The notes under the pieces: model-generated
Databases searched by the model: none
The model's input: the letters and a program-made list of their open reading frames with translations, nothing else
What the model was told of the DNA's origin: nothing
Assembly: GCA_028293365.1 (NCBI GenBank)
Contig: JAQGOX010000154.1
Span: 1 to 9,184 of the forward strand
Source: Verrucomicrobiales bacterium
Lineage (GTDB): Bacteria > Verrucomicrobiota > Verrucomicrobiia > Limisphaerales > SXQI01
Direction of reading: 5' to 3'
DNA length: 9,184 bases
Translations under genes and position numbers: made by a program
Shown: piece by piece, positions 1 to 6,014 of the stretch
Layout of the letters: the number at the start of each line of letters is the position of its first letter
Numbering within the stretch: position 1 is the stretch's first letter

Positions 1-348
1 CTCGATGTGAATATCTCAGCATCTGAATTTCCGGAATCGCTCCGAAAAAATGCCACGACGCTCAAAGCACAACTGGTCCGCTCCGTCCATCGGCCCGACC
101 TGGCTGAAAAATTAGTATCTGAATTGGATCGCGATTACCAACGTATCTGCGCCGGCAATTTTGAAGACATCGCGGACGAATGGGAGCGACAATGCACCAC
201 CATAGGCCGCAACGTGACCGTCAGTATCGGCCCTTCACAGATTCGAGGGCGCGCGGAATCGCTGGATCCTGCGGGAGCGTTGCTGGTTCGTACCGAGCAC
301 GGCCGACTCGAACGAATTATTGGCGGCGATGTGCAAATCGAGAAATGA
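1..348 (+). CDS. birA: Biotin--[acetyl-CoA carboxylase] ligase (BirA), C-terminal part, 5' truncated by window edge
   Basis: The reading frame is open from base 1 to the TGA at 346-348, giving about 115 residues of the C-terminal part of a biotin-protein ligase. This enzyme makes biotinyl-AMP and transfers biotin to the carrier lysine of acetyl-CoA carboxylase in the cytoplasm. The opening residues LDVN followed by FPESLRKNATTL match the family stretch G-[IL]-N-V-N...FP..LR..ATSL that ends the catalytic core. The last 50 or so residues (IGRNVTVS, then GRAESLDPAGALLVRTEHG, then GGDV) match the small SH3-like C-terminal domain. A GTG at 7-9 could be called as a start, but family homology runs through it, so the true start lies upstream. 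Whether the protein also has an N-terminal DNA-binding repressor domain cannot be seen. The stop overlaps the coaX start (ATGA, 345-348). Confidence 0.85.
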   Translation, partial: LDVNISASEFPESLRKNATTLKAQLVRSVHRPDLAEKLVSELDRDYQRICAGNFEDIADEWERQCTTIGRNVTVSIGPSQIRGRAESLDPAGALLVRTEHGRLERIIGGDVQIEK

Positions 349-1163
349 AACGCGCGCGCAATAGAGCCATTTCCGCTTCGGAAGATACCACGTTGCTATT
401 CGATATCGGCAACACCCATACCCATATCGGCATCGCCATGGGCAACAAAATTCAGGAGCAATTCAACCTCCGAACGCAAATCTGGACAAACGGCGCTGGT
501 GCTGAAAAGCTTAAATCCCGGATTGCGAAAAGGACGATCACGGGCGTGGCGATTGCAAGCGTGGTTCCCTTTGCGACCAGTGGCGTGCGCCGCTTTATAA
601 GGACTTGTGGATTGCCAACTCCCTTTTTGCTGACGGCGAAAACGGTTGCTCCAATTGGGATCGATTATCCCAATCCCAATTCGATTGGACCCGATCGTTT
701 GGCGAATGCGATCGCGGCCCGTGCTCAGGTTGGGGCACCGGTCATTGTGGTTGATTTCGGCACGGCAGTCACCTTCGACGTCGTGAACAAGGCGGGCAAT
801 TATGTCGGCGGAATAATCGCGCCAGGCCTTGCAGTAATGACCGATTATCTGCATGAAAAAACCGCTCTCCTGCCGCGCATTGAAATTCGCGAGACCCGCG
901 CTGTTATTGGCAAGGATACCGAACAAGCGATGCTCAGCGGTGCGGTGCACGGTTATCGAGGGATGATTCGGGAATTAATCGGCAAACTGAAAAAAGAGCT
1001 TAACGCCGAAACCTTGCCGGTGCTCGCCACTGGAGGCTATGCCAGTTTAATGGCGAAAGGCTTACCCGAAATCACTGCGGTCGAGCCTCTTCTCACGCTG
1101 ACCGGTCTGCTCATAGCGAGCAGGGAGTTCCGAATTAAAGTTGAAACATCACGCCGAAAATGA
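345..1163 (+). CDS. coaX: Type III pantothenate kinase (CoaX)
   Basis: The protein has 272 residues, normal for the family. CoaX phosphorylates pantothenate with ATP, the first step of coenzyme A synthesis, and belongs to the ASKHA fold. Visible motifs in order: DIGNT at residues 20-24 (phosphate-binding loop 1, catalytic Asp), GPDR at 115-118 (the G-x-D-R pantothenate-site motif), DFGTA at 137-141 (second phosphate loop), GGIIAPG at 155-161, and ATGGYA at 228-233. The frame is open upstream to an ATG at 180, but that stretch lies inside birA in another frame and has no CoaX character. The ATG at 345 gives the ATGA overlap with the birA stop and puts DIGNT near the N-terminus, preceded by a basic, non-conserved leader of about 15 residues. 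The gene ends in another ATGA overlap with trpA. BirA and CoaX side by side is a familiar cofactor pairing. Confidence 0.95.
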   Translation: MKRARNRAISASEDTTLLFDIGNTHTHIGIAMGNKIQEQFNLRTQIWTNGAGAEKLKSRIAKRTITGVAIASVVPFATSGVRRFIRTCGLPTPFLLTAKTVAPIGIDYPNPNSIGPDRLANAIAARAQVGAPVIVVDFGTAVTFDVVNKAGNYVGGIIAPGLAVMTDYLHEKTALLPRIEIRETRAVIGKDTEQAMLSGAVHGYRGMIRELIGKLKKELNAETLPVLATGGYASLMAKGLPEITAVEPLLTLTGLLIASREFRIKVETSRRK

Positions 1164-1990
1164 ATGATTCGCGCTCAATGAACCGGATTGCCAAACGATT
1201 TGCCCGATTGAAAGAGTCCCAGGAAAAGGGATTTGTAGTTTATATTGGAGGTGGCGATCCCAATTTGGGGGCCACTGCCGACCTGGCCTGTGCGTTCGAT
1301 AAGCTCGGGGTTGACGTTCTCGAAATCGGTGTCCCCTTTAGCGACCCACTTGCGGATGGCCTTGTTAACCAACTTGCCGCACAACGCGGATTGGAGTCAC
1401 GAACGACGCCACCGTTGATTCTGAAAACCGTTCGACAGATCCGCGAAACTTCGGAAATTCCGATAGTCCTCTACGTTTACTTCAATTTATTGCATCGGTT
1501 CGGTTTTGCTCGATTTATCCAGGAGGCTGCCAACGCTGGAGTCGACGGATTACTCGTCCTGGATCTCCCGCCGGAAGAATCAGAGAATTACGAGACCCTG
1601 ATGGGCGACGCCGGTTTGTCGGTGATCTACCTGATCGCGCCGACCACGCCTGAGGACCGAATCGAATTCATCGTCCGCCGCGCGACCGGTTTTATTTATT
1701 ACGTATCGCGTGAAGGCGTAACCGGTATGCAATCCAAAATCTCCATGACAATCGGAGAGATGATTAGTCGAATCAGGGCACATACTGATTTACCGATCGC
1801 CATTGGTTTTGGTATTTCGAATCCAGATCAGGCTGCGGCTGTCGCTCGAGAGGCCGAAGCAGTTGTAGTGGGCAGCGCAATTGTTAACCAAATTGCGGAA
1901 CACGGTAAAAGCGCCGACCTTGTCTCAAAGGTGGCTGCTTTTGTTGAGCCGATGATCAAGGCCGTAAAACGGTCGATAGAAACAATCTGA
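1160..1990 (+). CDS. trpA: Tryptophan synthase alpha subunit (TrpA)
   Basis: The protein has 276 residues, normal for TrpA. It is a TIM-barrel enzyme that cleaves indole-3-glycerol phosphate to indole and glyceraldehyde 3-phosphate in complex with TrpB. The signature VLEIGVPFSDPLADG lies at residues 53-67, with both catalytic acids present: E55 (Glu49 of the enteric enzyme) and D66 (Asp60). Later landmarks are LDLPPEE (134-140), IAPTTPEDR (159-167), GFIYYVSREGVTG (177-189) and the phosphate-binding GFGIS (216-220) and VVGSA (236-240). Two positions differ from the textbook sequence: GGDP where AGDP is usual (residues 31-34), and Leu68 where a Pro normally follows ADG. The start at 1160 overlaps the coaX stop (ATGA). 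A second Met at residue 7 is an alternative start. No trpB or other trp gene lies in the window, so TrpB must be encoded elsewhere. Confidence 0.96.
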   Translation: MNDSRSMNRIAKRFARLKESQEKGFVVYIGGGDPNLGATADLACAFDKLGVDVLEIGVPFSDPLADGLVNQLAAQRGLESRTTPPLILKTVRQIRETSEIPIVLYVYFNLLHRFGFARFIQEAANAGVDGLLVLDLPPEESENYETLMGDAGLSVIYLIAPTTPEDRIEFIVRRATGFIYYVSREGVTGMQSKISMTIGEMISRIRAHTDLPIAIGFGISNPDQAAAVAREAEAVVVGSAIVNQIAEHGKSADLVSKVAAFVEPMIKAVKRSIETI

Positions 1991-1992
1991 AT

Positions 1993-3120
1993 ATGAAATC
2001 GAAATCAAATCTCAGGGATCGGTTTGTGATTATTATGGCCGGCGGGCGAGGGGAACGCTTTTGGCCCGTTAGTCGTGAAAAGACGCCTAAGCAATTGATC
2101 ACATTGATCGGAGGACGATCTTTTCTGCAGCAGGCGGTCGATCGCGTCACTCCGATCGTTCCCATAGAAAATGTCTTTATCATCACGAACGAAGTTCAGG
2201 CGGATACAGTCCGGAAACAGCTTCCCAAACTGCCAAAAGGAAATGTGATTGCGGAGCCAGTCGGTCGTGACACCTGCGCTGCGGTCACGCTCGGTGCTGC
2301 AATCGTTGGCGCGCGTTCAACCACTGGAGTTATGGCGGTCCTGCCCGCGGATCATGTGATACCCGACGAAAAGAAATTCCAGCAAGTGCTCTCAGATTGT
2401 TTTGATCTCGCCAGTCGCGGTCAAGCCATTGTCACTATCGGCATTAAACCAACCGAGCCCGCGACCGGATATGGCTACATCCACATGGGAGAGCAACTAC
2501 CTCCGCCGACCGGACTTAAACCGTATAAGACCCCCTTTCACCGTGTTCTTCGCTTCGTCGAAAAACCGCACCACGACAAAGCGGTCGAATACGTTAACAG
2601 CGGGGACTATCGATGGAATGCCGGAATGTTTATCTGGTCGTTTGTGACCATTACCGAAGGCTTGCAGAAACATCAGCCTGAAATGGCCGAGGCCTGCCAG
2701 CGTTGGTTCAAAGTCGCCGGCACTCCCAAGCTTGCCAAAGTGCTCGCGAAAGAGTATCCGGCGATCAAGAAAATCTCGATCGACTTTGCGCTCCTTGAAC
2801 ACGCGCAAAACGTGGTGGCGGCCGCTGGCGATTTCGAATGGGACGATCTCGGATCATGGACGGCGCTGGCTCGACATCTTAAACCGGATGCGGCCGGGAA
2901 CTGTGCGGTGGCCGATTTTATCCATGTCGATGCGGAGCGTAACATCGTCTTCGACGCCCGCACGAAAAACCGCACTCCAATCGCGATCGTCGGACTGCGT
3001 GACTCAATACTGGTTCAAACGGACGACGCGACATTGGTCGCCCACAAAAGTCAGGCGCAGAAAATCAAAGATTTGGTAAAGCGTCTGGCTGAAGATAAGA
3101 AATACAAGAAGCTGACTTGA
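1993..3120 (+). CDS. manC: Mannose-1-phosphate guanylyltransferase (ManC-like, single domain)
   Basis: The protein has 375 residues and would make GDP-mannose from mannose 1-phosphate and GTP for glycan synthesis. It is a nucleotidyltransferase of the GT-A-like fold. Landmarks: MAGGRGERFWPVSREKTPKQ (15-34, nucleotide-binding signature), EPVGRDT (88-94), PADH (118-121, metal site), TGYGYI (158-163), FVEKP (188-192), WNAGMFIW (208-215), IDFALLE (263-269) and WDDLGSW (283-289). The C-terminus ends about where the bifunctional ManC/AlgA enzymes would continue into the phosphomannose isomerase cupin, so this is the monofunctional form and isomerase activity must come from elsewhere. The ATG lies 2 bases after the trpA stop with no clear Shine-Dalgarno sequence, consistent with coupled translation. 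The gene ends head-on against a glycosyltransferase on the opposite strand. Its operon position is with cofactor and Trp genes, but its product fits the neighbouring glycan genes. Confidence 0.92.
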   Translation: MKSKSNLRDRFVIIMAGGRGERFWPVSREKTPKQLITLIGGRSFLQQAVDRVTPIVPIENVFIITNEVQADTVRKQLPKLPKGNVIAEPVGRDTCAAVTLGAAIVGARSTTGVMAVLPADHVIPDEKKFQQVLSDCFDLASRGQAIVTIGIKPTEPATGYGYIHMGEQLPPPTGLKPYKTPFHRVLRFVEKPHHDKAVEYVNSGDYRWNAGMFIWSFVTITEGLQKHQPEMAEACQRWFKVAGTPKLAKVLAKEYPAIKKISIDFALLEHAQNVVAAAGDFEWDDLGSWTALARHLKPDAAGNCAVADFIHVDAERNIVFDARTKNRTPIAIVGLRDSILVQTDDATLVAHKSQAQKIKDLVKRLAEDKKYKKLT

Positions 3121-3121
3121 A

Positions 3122-4303
3122 TCAGGCGTTTGCGGTCATTTGCATTTGCGGCGCTGTTCGGCCTGCTTTCTGAACAGCGCGCGAATATACTTCCAGGGTT
3201 GCGCGCGCAGTTGTGTTCCAATTAAAACTCTGCGCCCGTTCCAGGCCGGCGACGCGCAATTGCGCCCGAAATTCCGGATCTGCAGCGACCTTCGCCAGTT
3301 TGGATTTCATATCACTGACATCCTCTGGATCCACGATCAGGGCGGCATTACCGATGACCTCTCCCAGCGATCCACAGTCCGACGCGATGACAGGGCAGCC
3401 GCAAGCCATCGCCTCGATCGGCGGCAGACCGAAACCTTCATATAGAGAGGGATAAACGAAAGCGGAAGCCGCTCGATAAAGATTCGGCAAGTCCTCATTG
3501 GAGACGAACCCAAGGCTTCGAATATCGGACGCGAACGGCGAAGCCGCAATCGCCTGATGAATCGCTTGCGCCCCATGCCAGTCACTGCCACCCAGAACAA
3601 GCTGCCAATCCGATTTCGAGGTGTTCTTGAATTGATTGAAAGCTGAAATCAAACGGACATGGTTTTTTCCGGGATGTTCGAGCCGGGCGACGTACAGGAA
3701 AAATGGCGATTTCAAGTCCCATTTCTGCGCTGCCCAGAGTGCCGCATTGCCATGGTCATCGGGCTGGAATCGTTCGTGCTCGAGTCCATTGTGTATAACG
3801 GTTACACGCGATGCTTCGAGTCCCAAAAACTCCTCGATATCCGAAGCAGTGTTTTGACTGATGGCGATCACCTCGGACTGGCGCCGCGCAATCTTTTTAA
3901 CGATGACTTTTCCATAAAACATCCGCGCGTAATCATATTTACCCGCGACTCTGAAAGGCGCCAAATCATGAATGGTCGCAACGGTCGCACACGGAGCGTT
4001 CCAGACCAGTCGGCGGTAGCTTGGTACGTGCAAGACGTCGAGCCGATACTTTCGTGCGAGCCGCGGAAGATAGACCTGGTGCCATAGTATATTTCGTACT
4101 GCCGGGCGAAAACGCTCCGCCACGGTTACAATCTCCATCCGCCCGGATATGAAGTCGAAGAGAGGACGGTCTTCTTCGAGAACAAACAGGACAAACTCGT
4201 GCCTCGAACCTTCGATTGTTAATGCCCGGAGAAGAGCGAACAAATATTGAGCAATGCCGGTGCGGCCGCGTTGGACGACCGAAGTGGAGATACCAATTCT
4301 CAT
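3122..4303 (-). CDS. GT4-family glycosyltransferase (GT-B fold)
   Basis: The protein has 393 residues, typical for a GT4 retaining glycosyltransferase that moves a sugar from an NDP-sugar to a growing glycan at the cytoplasmic membrane face. The N-terminal Rossmann half opens with MRIGIS and a glycine loop TGIAQY (15-20), followed by IHDLAPF (111-117) and VIHNGLEHERF (169-179). The C-terminal donor-binding half has FLYVARLEHPGKN (202-214), GFVSNEDLPNLYRAAS (265-280), and the E-x7-E signature EGFGLPPIE (E289, E297) followed by MACGCPVIASDCGSLGE. It has no membrane segment. The start overlaps the stop of the upstream GT26-STAS gene (ATGA, 4303 down to 4300), so the two are almost certainly co-translated. 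The nearest functional groups are mannosyl- or rhamnosyltransferases of O-antigen and exopolysaccharide clusters. A GDP-mannose donor is suggested only by the adjacent manC and is not proven by motif. Confidence 0.9.
   Translation of the reverse strand: MRIGISTSVVQRGRTGIAQYLFALLRALTIEGSRHEFVLFVLEEDRPLFDFISGRMEIVTVAERFRPAVRNILWHQVYLPRLARKYRLDVLHVPSYRRLVWNAPCATVATIHDLAPFRVAGKYDYARMFYGKVIVKKIARRQSEVIAISQNTASDIEEFLGLEASRVTVIHNGLEHERFQPDDHGNAALWAAQKWDLKSPFFLYVARLEHPGKNHVRLISAFNQFKNTSKSDWQLVLGGSDWHGAQAIHQAIAASPFASDIRSLGFVSNEDLPNLYRAASAFVYPSLYEGFGLPPIEAMACGCPVIASDCGSLGEVIGNAALIVDPEDVSDMKSKLAKVAADPEFRAQLRVAGLERAQSFNWNTTARATLEVYSRAVQKAGRTAPQMQMTANA
3151..3180. terminator. Perfect 9-bp hairpin at the manC / glycosyltransferase convergence
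   Basis: GCGCTGTTC at 3151-3159 and GAACAGCGC at 3172-3180 are perfect inverted repeats around a 12-base loop. The hairpin begins 30 bases after the manC stop and lies inside the last codons of the opposing GT4 gene. It could slow or end transcription arriving from manC. No U-tract follows on either strand, so it is not a classical intrinsic terminator, and it may simply reflect coding sequence. Confidence 0.3.
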
Positions 4304-5778
4304 GATTTAGCGGATAGCAAATAGTCTTCCAACCGCGCCAGGCGTAAAACATTTAGAACCGCCGGTTGGATCGCGACGAAGCGCACTGTGATTCCCTGTT
4401 GCAAAGCAAACTTTCGCGCTCGAATCATCAAGCTTAAGCCGGTGCTATCAATAAACCGCAACGCACTCAAATCCACCACGAGTTCGCCCTGCGCCGTGCC
4501 GCTGGAGATAATATGTGATTTCGTATTTTCCCAAACTGCATCGGCATTCGCCGCAGTCACTTCGCCCTGCCAAAACAGGGCGGGTCGCGCGGCGAAACTG
4601 CTGTTTTTGACGGCCACAGCTTGCGCGGTTCCATGGTCCGAAACCAGACGTTCCGCGGCGGCAATATCGGGAACGGATATGAAGAAATCCTGGAGTCTCA
4701 TCATCGAGAGCGCCCGTTGAACGACATCACTAACACCGAGGAGAACGAACTGCTGATTCGATTGCCGAGCCTGTTTTTGCAGGCGTATCAGGAGGCCTAC
4801 CCCGGTGGAATCAATAAATTCAACCTGGTTTAAATTCAAAAAACAGTGCGGGTGGCTGGCCAATGCCTCCTCCCAGACGCTTTTTTCGCGATGCACGGAT
4901 TCGATATCCAGACGTTTCGGCGCTTCGATCAATTTCCAACTCGTCTTATCGATTACCGGCACTGGCGGTGGCACCGCCTTGTGCCTTCGGCGCGAACGCA
5001 AATACGCATATTGCTTCAGAATGGCGCCGCTGAAATGCCAGAGCCCCACGAAATAGCGCCGGAAAAGCCGTCGCGGCTCCTGGAGTAATCGAAAAATCCA
5101 CTCCGTCCCGGTCTTTTGCATCCACCGTGGAGCTCGCGCCACTTTCCCCGCCAAAAAATCGATAGTCGCCCCAACGCCGACCGCCACTGGGACTCCCAAT
5201 GTCCGATAATGCATTGCAATCCACTTTTCCTGTTTCGGACAGCCGAACCCGACGAAGAGCATGTCCGGCTTAGCATCTGCGATTCGCCTGCTGATTTCAT
5301 CGTGATCCATGTCCAGCAACTTATTGAACGGTGGCGCATAGAAGCCTGCGACGTTCAGTGTGGGAAAACGCTCTTTCAGCTTTGCGGCAGCCTGCTCTGC
5401 GACTGACGGAGTGGACCCCAGAAAGAACGGTCGATATCCTTTCTCAGCGGCAACTTTGAGAAGCAAGGGAACCAAATCCGACCCTGCGACCCTTTCCGGA
5501 AGCGGATTGCCTAACAATTTTGATGCCCACACCAGGGGTGTTCCATCGCAAAGTACCAAATGCGCGTCGAAGAGAATCCGTCTAAGCTCCACGTCTTGAG
5601 ACGCTTGAACCAAAAAGTCGACATTTGCGGTGGCGAGGTAATGTGGTCGGCCAGACGCGATCATCCGCTGAATGAGTGAAATCGTTTGCTCCGTGCTGAC
5701 ATTGTCAAAAGGAACCCCTAAAATAGCGATCGGCGCTGGCTCGGCAGACGAATAAACACTTTTCTTATCCATTATCAC
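4300..5778 (-). CDS. WecG/TagA/CpsF (GT26) glycosyltransferase fused to two C-terminal STAS domains
   Basis: The protein has 492 residues, about twice the usual GT26 length (roughly 240-260). The GT26 domain spans residues 15-258: ILGVPFDNVS (19-28), ATANVDFL (49-56, with the family Thr/Asn), VLCDGTPLVW (75-84, Asp78 matching the proposed catalytic Asp of TagA), FFLGST (118-123), DMLFVGFGCPKQEKW (172-186), GVGATIDFLAG (201-211) and an Arg-rich tail (RRLFRRYFVGLWHF) that may touch the membrane. GT26 enzymes add the second sugar to undecaprenyl-PP-linked glycans. After a basic, Pro-rich linker (261-278) come two STAS domains, about 280-382 and 396-492. Each carries the phospho-acceptor signature: FIDSTGVGLL (Ser324) and FIDSTGLSLM (Ser445), equivalent to SpoIIAA Ser58. 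The start is GTG at 5778, with an ATG two codons on (5772) equally possible; no strong Shine-Dalgarno distinguishes them. The gene is first of a two-gene unit with the GT4. Regulation by an anti-sigma-type kinase is inferred from the domains. Confidence 0.9.
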   Translation of the reverse strand: MIMDKKSVYSSAEPAPIAILGVPFDNVSTEQTISLIQRMIASGRPHYLATANVDFLVQASQDVELRRILFDAHLVLCDGTPLVWASKLLGNPLPERVAGSDLVPLLLKVAAEKGYRPFFLGSTPSVAEQAAAKLKERFPTLNVAGFYAPPFNKLLDMDHDEISRRIADAKPDMLFVGFGCPKQEKWIAMHYRTLGVPVAVGVGATIDFLAGKVARAPRWMQKTGTEWIFRLLQEPRRLFRRYFVGLWHFSGAILKQYAYLRSRRRHKAVPPPVPVIDKTSWKLIEAPKRLDIESVHREKSVWEEALASHPHCFLNLNQVEFIDSTGVGLLIRLQKQARQSNQQFVLLGVSDVVQRALSMMRLQDFFISVPDIAAAERLVSDHGTAQAVAVKNSSFAARPALFWQGEVTAANADAVWENTKSHIISSGTAQGELVVDLSALRFIDSTGLSLMIRARKFALQQGITVRFVAIQPAVLNVLRLARLEDYLLSAKS

Positions 5779-5831
5779 TTGCGCAAAGAGGTCCTGTTTC
5801 CAACGTTTTGCTCCAAGCTGACTCTGATTAT

Positions 5832-5861
5832 TTCATAAGGCCTGTTTGACAGCATCTTCAA
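5832..5861 (-). promoter_or_regulatory. Candidate sigma70-type promoter for the GT26-STAS / GT4 unit
   Basis: Read on the minus strand, TTGAAG (5861-5856) and TATGAA (5837-5832) are separated by 18 bases and lie 54 bases upstream of the GTG start at 5778. Both hexamers are partial matches to the -35 and -10 consensus. A consensus TTGACA also occurs on the plus strand at 5846-5851 inside this spacer, but I see only poor -10 matches downstream of it. Confidence 0.3.
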
Positions 5862-5895
5862 GTGGAAGAACATTAGGAAGTTCTCAAAATTATGT

Positions 5896-5914
5896 CATCA
5901 GGGTTGCACTGATG
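5896..5914. repeat. Short inverted repeat in the divergent control region
   Basis: CATCAG (5896-5901) and CTGATG (5909-5914) form a perfect 6-bp inverted repeat with a 7-base loop. It lies between the candidate divergent promoters and could be an operator half-site pair or a small hairpin. At this length chance is a real possibility. The surrounding stretch 5862-5956 shows no convincing ORF (the longest from an ATG is under 10 codons). Confidence 0.25.
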
Positions 5915-5956
5915 GATCATGCGGTGGAATCGGGGTAGGGTGAAAAATGCCTATGC

Positions 5957-5984
5957 CTGATTGATGCGAGTTCCTCGTCATAAT
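5957..5984 (+). promoter_or_regulatory. Candidate promoter for the NRPS transcript
   Basis: CTGATT (5957-5962, three of six matches to the -35 box) and CATAAT (5979-5984, five of six to the -10 box) are 16 bases apart. A transcript would begin near 5991, giving a leader of about 130 bases before the NRPS ATG. The -10 box is overlapped by the inverted repeat at 5977-5992. This is a weak call by eye; TTGATG at 5961 paired with TAATCT at 5981 is an alternative but leaves only 14 bases of spacer. Confidence 0.25.
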
Positions 5985-5992
5985 CTAATGAC
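5977..5992. repeat. Inverted repeat GTCAT-N6-ATGAC overlapping the candidate -10 box
   Basis: GTCAT (5977-5981) and ATGAC (5988-5992) form a symmetric 16-base site typical in size for a dimeric repressor. GTCAT also occurs at 5894-5898, partly within the other inverted repeat of this region. Position over the presumed -10 region makes an operator plausible, but arms of only 5 bases are weak evidence. Confidence 0.25.
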
Positions 5993-6014
5993 AGTGTCCA
6001 GAAAGGACGATTCA

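Noticed and set aside
7..9. GTG at 7 as the true start of the first gene
   Set aside because: BirA homology (LDVN...FP..LR..ATTL) continues through it from base 1, so the gene is truncated by the window edge.
180..344. N-terminal extension of coaX to the ATG at 180
   Set aside because: The stretch lies within the conserved BirA C-terminal domain in another frame and has Arg/His-rich shadow composition. ATG 345 gives the ATGA junction.
396..950. 184-codon open frame on the minus strand inside coaX
   Set aside because: It is antisense to a clear CoaX with all motifs, and its translation resembles no family I know.
3659..4087. 142-codon plus-strand frame opposite the GT4 gene
   Set aside because: It is a shadow of the GT4 coding strand; its Cys/Arg-rich translation has no recognisable domain.
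4564..4581. GCCCTG-N6-CAGGGC hairpin in the GT26-STAS gene
   Set aside because: It sits mid-gene between the two STAS domains, has no U-tract, and short GC hairpins are expected by chance in coding DNA of this composition.
5941..5960. Tiny ATG ORF after a GGGTGA-like ribosome site at about 5938-5946
   Set aside because: It encodes only five codons before TGA and lies upstream of the candidate promoter.
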